Assembly: GCA_007922195.1 (NCBI GenBank)
Contig: ML681996.1
Span: forward strand, 15,191,990-15,255,989
DNA length: 64,000 bases
From: Podocnemis expansa
Taxonomy: Eukaryota > Chordata > Testudines > Podocnemididae
Direction of reading: 5' to 3'
In this document: positions 47,341 to 57,941 of the stretch, one piece after another
How the letters are laid out: each line of letters opens with the position of its first letter
Position numbering within the stretch: position 1 is the stretch's first letter
The notes under the pieces: generated by a model
The model's database searches: none
What the model was told of the DNA's origin: nothing
Seen by the model: the letters and a program-made list of their open reading frames with translations, nothing else
Position numbers and translations under genes: made by a program

Positions 47341-47628
47341 CCATAAAGTTTGATCACCGTGAAGCTTATAACCTGTTCAGAATTCAGGAAGGAGAGGAGT
47401 AGATCACCTTCCATTTCGAGTGTTGTCATACCACTTGAGTTGAACAAAGCCTTGATAACGTTTCAAGCATTTATAATTGATATCTTTAGGGACATACTGA
47501 ACCAATTTACCTGGATCCTTGTTTTTTCACAAGTTCAGGAACTTTACAGTCAGCATATGTGGACTGTTCTAGAGAAACTCCTCCAAAACCACTTCTGCAT
47601 GAAGCTTGAGAAATACAAGTTCAATTAA
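47341..47628 (+). pseudogene. Reverse transcriptase remnant of the Gypsy element
   Basis: The first frame reads IKFDHREAYNLFRIQEGEE, like the K.D.R.AYN.IRI..GDE block, then a stop. After a frameshift near 47430 the second frame (in the 47350-47628 ORF) gives a PFG-like stretch, then LNKALITFQAFI, DIFRDIL and HMWTVLEKLLQNH. The YxDD catalytic box expected between NQF and VFSQ is missing: the text runs NQFTWILVFSQ. The copy is therefore catalytically dead irrespective of its stops. Confidence 0.85.
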
Positions 47629-47924
47629 AAAATTAAGTGGAATTCTGGGATATATTGTCTCTCTTGAGTAACTTAATAGTGGCCAGTGCAAAGGGGTGGC
47701 AATGTTTAGCTGAACTGCATCCAAGGATGAACACAGGGCACAGTGATTTCTGGTGTTTACCAATTTCTACAGGTGGTTTATTAAACGATGCTTTGTCCTT
47801 GTTGTGCCCAAAATGATACTCTTTGAAAAGAGAGCCTGGTTTGCCTAGTCCACGGAGGCTAAGCTGATCTTTAATTAAGTGAAGAAGGCATTCACCTATA
47901 ATTTGTCCTGATTGACTCAGATCC

Positions 47925-47976
47925 CACTAACCCATTCACAGTTGAGGTTGATGTCTCCAATGCTGCCGTATGTATA
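47925..47976 (+). pseudogene. RNase H start of the Gypsy element, cut by a PLE
   Basis: DPTNPFTVEVDVSNAAV corresponds to the D..PF.VE.DAS..A.G block that begins Gypsy RNase H. The PLE starts immediately after at 47978. Confidence 0.75.
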
Positions 47977-47977
47977 G

Positions 47978-48532
47978 TTTCAGAGGGGGTAGCCATGTTG
48001 GTCTGTAGACAGCAAAAACAAACGAGTCCTGTGGCACCATAAAAACTAACAAACATCTTTTGACTATAAGCTTTCGTGGGCTGCAAGCCACTTTGTCAGA
48101 TGAATTCAAAAATCAGTAGCTGAACACTTCAATCTCCCTGATCACTCCATTGATTTGCTCATAGCTATGCTCAAAGAAATGAATGTCAAATCAAGGCTTC
48201 AAAGATAAACTGAGGTGTTGGAATTCATATGCAAATTTGACACTTGCTCCAGGGCTAAATAAGGACTTCAGGGCTTTTCCCTATTACAACAGGTGATTTG
48301 ACCTCAGCTTCCTCTATATGCTGTTCCCCAGTGTGTAAATCTAAACTACTGCATTGATTTGCTGCAACAGTCTGACCCAATCCTATGACTTATACTTCCT
48401 TGCAGTTATTCTCCTCCCATTTTGTAAGTTCCACATCTTCAAAGTGTCTGAAGAAGTGCGATTTTTCTCCCACAAAAGCTCATGTGATAAATAAATGTGT
48501 TAGTCTTTAAAAGTGCCTCAGGACTCCTTGTT
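47978..48532 (+). mobile_element. PLE copy with inverted tails, inserted in the Gypsy element
   Basis: Same plan as the 4.5-kb copy: an inverted tail on the left (TTTCAGAGGGGGTAGCCATG, long arm), a remnant of the end of the endonuclease ORF in plus orientation (VAEHFNLPDHSID near 48115-48155, matching VAQHFHLSNH of the first copy), and a sense tail on the right ending in the short arm (CAGGACTCCTTGT). The flanks share only TATAG. Compared with the first copy the arms are swapped: here the right arm is short. The right tail has CTGAAGA in place of CTGATGA. Confidence 0.8.
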
Positions 48533-48539
48533 TATAGGG

Positions 48540-48600
48540 TTCTGTGACCTCTGTGCCCATAACAAAGACCCACAATCAAAACTCTTAGGTCTCCTCCATC
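48540..48600 (+). pseudogene. Integrase zinc-binding end of the Gypsy element
   Basis: FCDLCAHNKDPQSKLLGLLHPLP fits the C..C...K......G.L.PLP pattern at the end of the HHCC domain of Gypsy integrases; the two Cys are kept. The next PLE insertion follows about 40 bp later. Confidence 0.75.
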
Positions 48601-48641
48601 CTCTGCCATGACTTCACATCCTTGGTCTACTACATCAATAG

Positions 48642-48754
48642 AACAAGCAAGGAGTCTGGTGGCATTTTAAAAAACTAACATTTATTGCATGACCTTTTGT
48701 GGGAGAAAATCCCCCTTCATCAGATGCTTGAAGATCAGGAACTTACAGAATGGG
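48642..48754 (-). mobile_element. Solo PLE tail in the Gypsy element
   Basis: CAAGCAAGGAGTCTGGTGGC...GTGGGAGAAAATCCCCCTTCATCAGATGCTTG, so the minus strand keeps CTGATGA. The flanks CATCAATAG (48633-48641) and CATCAACAG (48755-48763) form an 8/9 TSD. Confidence 0.85.
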
Positions 48755-48842
48755 CATCAACAGACTTCACTATAGAATGACCGCGTGTTCAGGCACACTT
48801 CCCATCAACCTCCTAGCAAAGATGCCATGCTTCACCCTATGT

Positions 48843-49020
48843 CAGTGGTTTTTAAACCAAGGGTCAGGACCCAGTACTGGGTTGCAGACCCTCAGGTATT
48901 GGGTCACGGTGTCCATTGATGCTGCTGCCAAAAGACTGGAATGTGTTGCTTAAAGATGTAATTGTTGGGTCATGGGCATAAATGTTCTTTTTTTCAACTA
49001 GTTCCCAAGGGAAAAAACTG
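48843..49020. mobile_element. 178-bp hAT element (10.1-kb family) in the Gypsy element
   Basis: Starts CAGTGGTTTTTAAACC and ends AAGGGAAAAAACTG; the interior matches 10106-10303 in the same orientation. TSD 7/8: CCCTATGT (48835-48842) and CCCTATGC (49021-49028). Confidence 0.85.
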
Positions 49021-49179
49021 CCCTATGCTGTACTGTTTCCACTGCATGCGAGACAGCTTGGCTCTTCCTGAAAAATGTCTTCTACTACTATGTTTTACAG
49101 ATAGGTATTATGTCAGACTGGGTACCCCTGTTCATCTCTCAGTTTTAGAGGATATTTTTTGGACTTGTTGGCATCAAAT

Positions 49180-49260
49180 CCCTTCCCTCATCCTGTCACC
49201 TGCAGACTAATGGGCAAACAGAGAGATTCAATCAGATCTTGGAAAAGTCTCCTGGCTGCA
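49180..49260 (+). pseudogene. Integrase core end of the Gypsy element
   Basis: The peptide LQTNGQTERFNQILEKS carries the P.TNGQ.ER.N..LE..L signature around the last catalytic Glu of the DDE integrase. Stops lie on both sides. Confidence 0.85.
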
Positions 49261-49460
49261 TTTTTAGTTACTGCCAGGATGACTCCACTGTGCTGAATTG
49301 TCACATAACAATGCAATCCATACCTTGACCCACCATAGCTTATTCCTTGCAAATTAGAACTCTTATCTCTGCTTCTACCCAGACTTACCCATAAAATACG
49401 CAGTAGTGGGCACTGTGGATTTACCCTCTCACCCACATTAGGAGCTCAAAGTGCTTAAAG

Positions 49461-49593
49461 TTCCAGAAGAGTAGCTAAATTAGTCTAACTCTACAAAACA
49501 GAGTCCTGTGGCATTTTTAAAGACTAACAAATTTCATGTGATAGATAAATTTGTTAGTTTTTAAAAATGCCACAGGACTCCTTTGTTGGTTTT
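49461..49593. mobile_element. PLE tail foldback, 133 bp, with perfect 11-bp TSD
   Basis: Long left arm (TTCCAGAAGAGTAGCTAAATTAG) and short right arm (CCACAGGACTCCTTTGTTGG) joined at ACAAATTTCATGTGATAGATAAATTTGT. Perfect TSD AGTGCTTAAAG (49450-49460 and 49594-49604). No hammerhead-like part remains. Confidence 0.9.
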
Positions 49594-49654
49594 AGTGCTT
49601 AAAGGTTTCTTTGGCAGACTAAGTGGGTCAAGAATGTCACGCTGTAGCTAATCT

Positions 49655-49775
49655 GGTTGCGGGAGACAAGGTATTGCTCTTTGCCTAGAACCTTATACCA
49701 AAGTGCTCATCTGCCAAACTGGATTATCAACAGCTGGATGCTTTCAAGATTATAGAAAGGGGAAACTTCTTTCAC
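49655..49775 (+). pseudogene. Integrase C-terminal linker of the Gypsy element
   Basis: AGDKVLLFA, a stop, then KCSSAKLDYQQLDAFKII corresponds to the VGD.VWL..RNL....S.KL..R..GPF.I region that ends many Gypsy integrases (the GPY/F module). GPF is replaced by DAF. Confidence 0.7.
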
Positions 49776-52700
49776 TGCTTGGGTATTGTGTTGGAAACCT
49801 GTGATGAAGGGGCCACATCTAGATAAGATAGCTAACTTGGTGAGAGGCATGAACTATTCTATGGACATCAGCAGTGTCAGATGGTCAGTTGGCATAAATG
49901 GGTACAACTGCATCTGGCCCTTCATATTTAATTCCAGTATGTTCAGAGCACTTCTGAAATATTTTCCTGTAATTTCCACTCCCCCTTTCCTGCCCCCCAT
50001 ATTTTTGTATTCTTTTCTTTGGAAAAATTTCATGAGTTTGAATTCCACTGTCATCAGTGCCAACAGCAACAGTGCCAAAAGGATTTTGCATTTGCACTGA
50101 GGTGATTTAATCTAATTCTTCACGTCTATTTTTCTTGTCAAAACTATTATTTCAATTAAAATATCTTTTTGACTGAAATGGAAATTCACATAACTTTTTT
50201 TTATTTTGATCAAAATGTTCCCTTTTTTGGATGAAAAATTGAAAACTTGAAAATGTCCCAGGGTGGGGAAAAGGGGGAAAATGTAAAACTCATTTTTGTT
50301 TGTGGTGTTCTTTCTGCCAAAACCCCAAACACTTAAAATAAAATGAATGGTTTTTGTTTCATTTTAGATGTTTTGTGAAAATATTCATTCTCTTTCACTA
50401 CCTCTAATATTTAACCACTAATTTTCCTCACTTACTAGCAATACATAGGGCTCAGATGGGAGTTATCAAGTCACTTAGCATATAGTGAAGTGGATGAAAA
50501 ATAGGGCAGGAAATCCTGAGTTCTAAGCCCTTCTCTTCTGACAGTCTTGGTGCATGTTGTCTTGGGCAGATCATTTACGCCAGCTTTTGAATACTGGGTG
50601 TGCTAAATCATCCCTTAGTTACCCCTAAGCTTGAGTGTCTCCCCTGAGACGGAGTGTAAGGGGTCATCAGAGGCAATAACTTTTTAGGCCCCATTCCACT
50701 TAACTAGGGTTCAGCCAATGTACAAATGAAAATGCACCTGTTTGATCACAAGGCACGTACAGAGGCTTCTAAGGGAAGCAGTCTCTCTAGTCCACCCAGC
50801 TTCAGGACCTGGTTAGCAGCAGTCCCCCAGCCTAGTAGTTCTGATAGTCTGCCTGTGTGCGGCTGCTCTAGCCTGCCCTTGCTTCTACTCTGTCTTGTGC
50901 CTATGATCTAGTCTTTGCAAGCCAGCTGGCAATTCTGACACTGTTTGGCTACTGTAAGGTGGTTATATTTCATATTTAAGTACCTAAATAGAAGAGAGAG
51001 CTTAGCATGGCTTTAGTGGGATTTGTTCATGCTGAGTACTTCTGAAAACCAAGCCTCTGCTACTTGCATTCTGTGAATTTATGAACCCAGCTTTAATCAC
51101 TCACTTGAAAATGTTGACCTTCACCTTCCCTATCCTGATATGAAAACTAGGACTAATAACTATCTCAAGGGTGTTTTGAGGATAGATTAATGCTTTTTAC
51201 AGTGCATTGAGAAAAACTTTAAGGCACTTCATGTTTAGTTTTATTATTGCTTTTCTGTAGTTCTCAATGTGAGAGTGCATGTGTAGGGGGTAACTAGAAA
51301 ACCATTTCTCGTCTTATACTAAAAAGAACCAGAGTAGAATCAGTTTGTCTCTGGTGCTACTAATGTTGCACCTGCTCATCGGAGAGATAAAAGTTCAGCT
51401 TTTCAATCTATATATCTGAAGTGACTCCACTGAGTGCAACAGAGCTATTGTCACCAGAAGAAATTAAATAAGAGTTGGGCCATCTTTTGCCCAAATGTCA
51501 TCCACTGGTAGTGCCACTACAGCATTGGGGTGCTTCTAGCTTTCTTTGTAGTCTAAAGGAGAGCGCTCCTTTTCTGCCAATAGAAATGGAGTTGCTAGTA
51601 GAAGAAACACGCCTCTACTCTAGTTCCCTTAACAAGAGAAAAGAATGGATGAGTTGACTGACAGAGAAAAGAAAATATTCATTAGGGAAGAGATCTAGGA
51701 AGACTAATTTTTTCTTTGACAAAAGATACTGGATATACTGCCATTTCGCACAGGGAAATGCCACCGTGAACTTGTGATGACTGAGGGAGTAGTGGCAGGG
51801 CTTGAAGGACTGTTATTTTCTTTGATAAATAGACACTAGAAAAGTGGAACTGTTGTGTCCCTTTACAAATGTTTGCTGGTAGCATTCTGCACTCATTCCA
51901 TACAAGGTGATGAGAATGGAATGAGACCTTTCTTGAAAAGCATATTTAAGAAGGGGGGCAGAAAGTATCTTAACTTCTGTAACTGAAACTTGCATTGTGA
52001 GGAAGTGTATGCATGGGGAAAAAAAGCCAACGTTTATTAAATAGAAGAGAGAAACATAATACTTCTGACTTTGTATTGTGTAATAATGTAGGTTGTATTG
52101 TGTATTTAAACTGTGATATGTAGTATGGATAAACAAAAAATACAAGTGAGTAGACGTCATGAATAGGGAAGGGCATGCTATTCCAGTGAAAGAAAAACCA
52201 TCTGGTACCCTCTGCCTAGGCAACAATTAAAGTGAATTAAAACTGTTTTTGTTGTTTAAAAGGGTTGATCCCTTTTTTTTTGTTGATTTAATGAACTGTT
52301 CTTCTCTGTTTCCTGGTTTTGGTCCGGAGTGGAAACAAATGCTAGGAGAGAAACATTTAAATGGTATTTTTGGCTTGGCTCAGACCAATAAATACTGGAA
52401 ATCTGGCTAAAAATGATTTTGCAGGTTAATCCAGTCTGATTTCTGGGCCAAAGAGTCTAAGATGAGATCTGAATATTTGCATATTTTTTCCAAACTAAAC
52501 CTGTGGGCTATCAAGTAACCAGGTATTTACCTCTATATTTGTCAGTTCACTGGGCTGCTGGGCCAGTTTGCCCTCTTTCTCTAATGCCTTGCAGTACCTC
52601 TCTAGACTGGCTTACATGCATTTGGAGGCAGCCAGTGCAAAACCCTGCTGGCTTCTGTTTCCTGTAGGCTACTGTATCTCCACTGTCTCAAACTCCTGCC

Positions 52701-54163
52701 TGCTGTGATTAGAAGCACCAGTTTGCATTCTCTGAATGGTTTCTGTTCCTTCTACTAAGCACACAAATCCTCCCCGCTTAGGTCTATGTTAAAGGAAACC
52801 CAGCAGCCTCTCTGTCAAGGTCAACCCAACCACATTTCATTTAGTTTCTATCATTGTCTCAGGCCTCATGCAGAACCCCCAACCACCTTATGATTTCATT
52901 TTGAAGGCAAATGTGGGACGAGAATTATATGGGGAGACAGATAGTAAGGGAAGAGAGGAAACAATGGATTTTGGGTGGTAATAGCCTCATAGGATAGGAT
53001 GCATGCGGCTGTAAAACCCTGTTAGGCTTTTCTTAGTTAAAGCTCTGGTTTGCATTCAATCCTGTGTGGGCATCAGGATCTCATGTAAAGATTTCAAAGG
53101 TTACCTTGTGGATATGCCTGCAGGTGCTTATCTAAGAGGTCTGAGAGAGTAGCAGGGCTATGTGTTATGAGGTGGGAGTAATGCTAAGAATTAGTGATGA
53201 CTGGAGACAGGAATGAGTGATAAGGAAGATGGTCAAAAATCAGTGACAACTAGGTGAGAGAAGAATGGAAAGATTATGGGACAAGAGGTGGAGTTGGGAA
53301 GAGCAGAGAACAAACAGAGGAATACCAAGTAAAAAAAAAAAAAAAAGGCAGAGATGCAGGAGCAGATAGTAAAAGGAAAGAAAGAATGTCATGAAGTCAG
53401 GAAAAGGGAAATAAAGGAAGAAAAATATTAGGGGCATAAGCCATTTAGAAGCCCAGACTAGCCCCAAATTACACCACTCCTGTCATTTGAATGACTAATG
53501 GGCTTAAAGTTAGACATGCTTTGCTGGATTCAGCCTTATTTAAAGTATAAGTTGATGAAAGGCAAAACATTCATTTGTAACTTTTTTTCAGTGTCTAGCC
53601 CAAACTATGCCTTCATTCGCATAATCTGATATGGAAGTGTGAAGCATCAGTAGCAAATACAGAGTTAAATCTGTATTAAGATTTGTAGTTAGAGAAGACC
53701 TGAAATCCCTCTTTCCTATCTGAATGACTGAATTTAGCCTTGAAACTGCCATAACAGCTCATCAAAGGAAAATTAATTTTCCACGTTGTTGTTGTTGTTT
53801 GTGTTAGAAAAGCAATTATTAACTGGGGTAGAAGAGAGAGACTTTACAACAATCCTGTATTGAACTTGGTTCTGCCCCATCTCATGTTTCTTTATCTCCC
53901 TGCAGCCAGAAGATCACAACACCCCCCACCCCCTGCCGCCCACAAGGTCCTTTGCACACTTTATACTTAAACAAAAAGGGTTGGGTTGGCACCTAGACCC
54001 AAGCGTGTAGCAGCACTGGATCAACAGTAGAACAGGGACCATGTCGTGGTTCTGAGGGCATAGTTCACTCCCTGGTCTCTGAGGGAATTAAGTGCTGCAG
54101 CAGCCCTTTTCCTAGTCGAGTCTGCTCTCCCTTCCCTTCCATGTCAGAACAACCAAGGCGCAG
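49776..54163. other. Intron, mostly unassigned; MIR-like fragments
   Basis: 50505-50590 (GTTCTAAGCCC...CTTGGGCAGATCATTTA) and 51120-51240 (AACTATCTCAAGGGTGTTTTGAGGATAGATTAATG...CACTTCATG) resemble the two halves of a MIR-type SINE. They are about 500 bp apart, so they would need an intervening insertion or be separate. A (GTT)5-like run lies near 53785 and an A17 run at about 53331-53347. Confidence 0.3.
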
Positions 54164-54360
54164 TTTTCAGAGGGGTAGCTGTGTTATTCTGTGTACGGCA
54201 AAAAATGAGTGTCCTATGGCACCTTAAAGACTAACATATTTCTTCAGGCATCAGCTTTCGTGGGCTCCCACTTTTGCATCTGACAAAGCAGGTTAGAGCC
54301 CACGAAAGCTTATGCCTGAAGAAATTTGTTAGTCTTTAAGGCCCCAGGACACTCATTTTT
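54164..54360. mobile_element. PLE tail foldback with full hairpin in both arms
   Basis: Left long arm (TTTTCAGAGGGGTAGCTGTGTTATTCTGTG) contains GCTTTCGTGGGCTCCCAC; the right arm reads CATCTGACAAAGCAGGTTAGAGCCCACGAAAGCTTATGCCTGAAGAAATTTGTTAG and ends CAGGACACTCATTTTT. It belongs to a subfamily with GGGCT instead of GGGAG. The flanks AAGGCGCAG and AAGGTGTGAG may be the TSD. Confidence 0.8.
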
Positions 54361-55370
54361 AAGGTGTGAGAGTGTTTCTCTCCCATTATGCTGCTACTCT
54401 TGAAATGCTCATGCCACCTTGCTGTCCTGCATAGGAACTTGCCAGGCTCACAGTCAGGCCCCCAGTGAGCCTCCCCCCAATTGCCATAACAGAAACACTG
54501 CCAGAGTTACCTGGATCCACCAGCTACTTGTGTTCTCCGCTTTTGTCTTGTGTCGCTCCCTAGCTCAGAAACTGGCCTCCTCACACTATCTCCGCTACTC
54601 CTGAATGTGGGAAGGCCAGAAGATGGGCTCCCTACCTGGGTGCCCTGGTCCCTAATCAATATGCCTTCTTTGTCCAGTTACGCTCCTGAGATAGAGTTTA
54701 CATGAGCACAAGCTCAGATTCTCAAAACTAGTTTCAGAGCAACAGTCCTGCCCTGTACTTGCTCCTTCCCAAACTCAAGTCAAACTGCATATTTTTTCAT
54801 GTACAAACTTCACCACTGCTCCAAATGTATAGTGGTTGTTTTCCTTTAGCAATGAGGGCTGTCCTTGCTGTTGCAAGGAATTAGCTGTGCGCTGTGTAGA
54901 TAGTTCTGTGGTGGCACTGAATGGGAACGGAGTGGAGGAGACAGTATTCTAAGTATTCTGACGAGAGCTGCTTGAAATCTTCAAACAGTTACTTTGCCAG
55001 CTGAAATGAACTTTCAGTTTTTTCGTATGTGCAGGTGCGTGTATTGCTAGTGGTACATTATGCCCACCTGCCTACATCTGTAACCTGTTCTCTTTCTCAG
55101 TTTCTCTAGACCTCTCAGCTATGCTTAAAAGCTCTTCTGAAATCTATTTAAGTATACATTGAAGGCTGGCTGAAAAACAAGAATTGTGTTTCGTGAAAAA
55201 TGTTAATGCATCATCAGTTGTTCTTGTTGGACAACACTGAGATCTTTGAAAACATTCTTTTGGGGGGAGGGAAGAACAAGGTGATTGGTCAGGGCACTTT
55301 ATGGGATGGGGGAGACCCAGCTTAAGTCCCTGCTCTGAATCAGGCACAGTCTTTAGACTCATTCTCCCTC
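54361..55370. other. Intron, no feature seen
   Basis: No exon or repeat recognised in this stretch. Confidence 0.4.
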
Positions 55371-55375
55371 TCAGG

Positions 55376-55774
55376 GGCTATGTCCACACATACATTGTTA
55401 TTTCAAAATGAGTTATTTCGAAATAAAGTCCTTATTTCGAAATAAGTTAATTCAAATTAAGAAAATGTTAATTCGAATTAAGGGAAAGCCTGCTATCAAA
55501 ATGGCTGTTATTTCAAAATGGTTATTTCAAAATAACACCATTTGGACATGTTGTTTCGAAACAACATGTCCAAACGGCACTATTTCAAAATAACCATTTC
55601 GAAATAACAGCCGTTTCAAAATGAATGGGGTTTAAGCTGTTTCGAAATGATGGTTCTTATTTTAAAATGACAGAGTCTGTCATTTCGAAATAAGAAAACA
55701 TTGTGTGGACTTAATCTTTTTTATTTCGAAATAACCAGTGTTATTTTGAAATAAAAGAGACGTGTGGACATACC
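55376..55774. mobile_element. TIR element made of TTTCGAAA palindromes, 399 bp
   Basis: The ends GGCTATGTCCACACAT and ACGTGTGGACATACC are inverted to each other, flanked by a 4-bp repeat CAGG (55372-55375 and 55775-55778). The interior is a mosaic of the palindrome TTATTTCGAAATAA and its variants, with a central perfect palindrome around GGACATGTTGTTTCGAAACAACATGTCC (55544-55571). The 4-bp TSD does not fit hAT (8), Tc1/mariner (TA) or Harbinger (3). Confidence 0.75.
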
Positions 55775-55778
55775 CAGG

Positions 55779-56210
55779 GTCTCCTGTTGGAGCTGTTCCT
55801 TTTTGTATATAATTAAATATTCACTGGATGAGAGAGAGAGATGACTGACTGACTAAGCTAATGTTCAGGGAATTCACCTAGAATGTGCCCTAACCAATGA
55901 CTGGTTAGAGGTGGGTTTCATAGGTTAAGACTTCCTCTCATTTTGACCCGAAATTCTGTTTTGGACCTGAGAAACCTTTTGAATTTGTTAAACTGAGTCC
56001 CTGCCTGCCTGTTGTATTTGCTTCCAAAAAATTCATTTGGTTGAAAAATTCCCATCTAGCTCTCTCTCCAGTACACATCTCAATCAAATCCCTTTCTGCA
56101 GACCAACCTTCTGCAGTATTATTCATTGTAAACTGAAACCATCTATGTGGCTAAACCGAAGGTGCATAATCAAATCTCTGTAACTCATGGCCTTCATAAC
56201 CTCTTCTTTC
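55779..56210. other. Intron, no feature seen
   Basis: A short (GA)n run near 55830; nothing else recognised. Confidence 0.4.
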
Positions 56211-56221
56211 TTGGTAAAATA

Positions 56222-56308
56222 AGCATGGAGTCCTGGGGCACTTACAGAAAAACACATTTATTTATCACATGACCTGTCATAGGAGAAAATCCCACTTTGT
56301 CAGACACA
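56222..56308 (-). mobile_element. Solo PLE tail, minus orientation
   Basis: AAGCATGGAGTCCTGGGGCAC...TAGGAGAAAATCCCACTTTGTCAGACACATTCC. The flanks CTTGGTAAAATA and CCTGGTGAATAC may be a degraded TSD. Confidence 0.7.
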
Positions 56309-56359
56309 TTCCTGGTGAATACTGTAGTCTCACTTGTCTGTCAAATCCATCATGGAGAC

Positions 56360-56460
56360 TGCATCTTCTTAAGGACAGGGACCTATCTCTTTTGTGTTTT
56401 CTGTGAACAAACTCTCAGATTTGCGGGTGCTATTAAATAATGAATAATAATGATACAATC
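56360..56460. repeat. Ancient interspersed repeat fragment (tentative)
   Basis: TTCTTAAGGACAGGGACCTATCTCTTTTGTG followed by GGTGCTATTAAATAATGAATAATAAT resembles the 3' ends of very old amniote repeats. Only loosely supported. Confidence 0.3.
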
Positions 56461-56632
56461 ATTTACATGCACATAAATGGGTGTGTTCTGGCAAATCATG
56501 GGGAGATATGGTAGAAGCTTGTGTGCTGATCAGAACATACTATTCAGGCTGTCGAAAACTGGAAGATGACCTTGAGAAGAGAAGTAAGGGAGCTGATTTT
56601 ATTTAGGCTCAGTATGAGTTGCCCAGTGAAGT

Positions 56633-56747
56633 ATGATTTTCTCCCATGAAAGCTCATGCGATAAATAAATTTGTTAGTCTTTAAAAGTGCCACCAGGCTC
56701 TTTGTATGTTTTGCTGGACTAGACTACCATGGCTACCACTTTGGAAC
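56633..56747 (+). mobile_element. Solo PLE tail, plus orientation, long end
   Basis: Begins inside the hairpin (ATGATTTTCTCCCATGAAAGCTCATGCG) and ends GGACTAGACTACCATGGCTACCACTTTGGAAC. The flanks CAGTGAAGT (56624-56632) and CAATGAAGA (56748-56756) agree at 7 of 9. It lies 325 bp from the minus-oriented copy at 56222. Confidence 0.75.
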
Positions 56748-57274
56748 CAATGAAGAAGTGGTTTTTGGCAATTTGGGGGTTGAATGGGGTTGGAGACTAC
56801 CATGTATGAGAATTGCTGCCTTCCTCACTAATTCTTGTTTGTTGTTTCAAAATTTATAGGACCAGCTCCATTGCCATTTCATTCATTTCTGAGGCTTATT
56901 CAACTTGAAAATATTAATTCTCTGTGACATGAAAGTTCAGACATGGGAATTGTTTTGTTGTGACAAGTAGGATTATTATTCAGCAAGGGAATAAAGCAAA
57001 AGCAGCAAAACCCTTAAGCAACGAAGTTGCTATTGTCATACAAACATTCATGGTAACAAGAAAACAAAAATACAAAATGGAGTAGGTGACAGGAACTGTC
57101 ACTGAGCAGAACTGTTTCTAAATAGATTACCTCCACATTTTCCAGGAAATGGCAGATCTGTTTAACTAATTCACAGTGACACGATTGTCAAACTTAACAT
57201 TAATAAACACTTAACAAGAAACACAATGCACTTTTGTAAAAATATCAATTATCTCCAGATTACAGCCGACTTAC

Positions 57275-57332
57275 CAGATAGCCAATGGGAGTAGACTGAT
57301 CATGGTTTTATCATCTGGCTGAGTGCTGACAT
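57275..57332 (-). CDS. 58-nt internal exon of the minus-strand gene (probable)
   Basis: On the minus strand, GCATATATTTTCAG|ATGTCAGC is a good acceptor and GGCTATCTG|GTAAGT a consensus donor. Two frames contain stops; the third is open: two bases, then VSTQPDDKTMISLLPLAI, then two bases (TG). With the first base of the 40.5-kb exon (C) this makes a Cys codon and continues into YIFDSEE in the correct frame. The segment has an acidic part followed by a hydrophobic helix-like stretch, unlike the terminal exon. No exon between them was found that keeps this phase. Upstream exons lie further right or outside the window. Confidence 0.55.
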
Positions 57333-57941
57333 CTGAAAATATATGCATGTGTTATTTGTTCATTCAAGAAATTTGCAATAATAACAATGAGGAGAATACT
57401 TATTGTGCTTTTCTTCCAGTATCTCAATATACTCTGCAAACATATAATTACTACAATTTATTTGCAAACATTTCAAATATTAAATACTAAAAATGAAGTG
57501 TTATATTTCTGACTTATTCACAGTGTCCACCAATGGGGGAGAGTAGTATGCAGACCAAGGCATGGGTCTAGCATGTGTTGTGGTCAGCAGCATGCTGTTA
57601 GTGATACACACAGCTGCATTTCTGTATAGCAAGAAAATACGTCCTCAGCACATAGAGCCCAGGTCCTGAGTAGTGGAAACCCAAGATGTCTGGAGCAGAG
57701 AAGGCTTCTGCTAGCATCTTCCTCTCACTTTCCACACTGAACAAGCTCTAGAAGTCCAAAAACATGTACTAATTGGTTTGGTATATGTGGTAATAAGATA
57801 AAGAATTTGTATAAAATAGAGTTTTGCCAAATTGTAAAAGTTTTGAGCTGATGAAACTCGAGCATCAGAGCCAGTTCCCTTTCTTCACATGCCCTGTCGT
57901 TAGGTTTTATTCTGGTCATGATGTTATCTTCTCCCTCTTGT

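Larger units (their letters stand above)
45540..49775 (+). mobile_element. Degenerate Ty3/Gypsy LTR retrotransposon
   Basis: Recognisable blocks in the expected order on the plus strand: a CTCTGACT-rich leader (45.58-45.76 kb), a gag-like piece (46.32-46.5), a protease motif (46.58), reverse transcriptase (47.34-47.63), RNase H start (47.92-47.97), integrase zinc region (48.54-48.59), integrase core end (49.19-49.24) and a C-terminal linker (49.66-49.77). Many stops and frameshifts; LTRs were not delimited. Four later insertions interrupt it: PLE at 47978-48532, PLE tail at 48642-48754, hAT at 48843-49020 and PLE foldback at 49461-49593. Confidence 0.85.

Noticed and set aside
57131..57162. 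27-nt minus-strand splice-motif pair encoding ICHFLENVE
   Set aside because: Joined after the 58-nt exon it creates a TGA (TG+A), and its polypyrimidine tract is poor.
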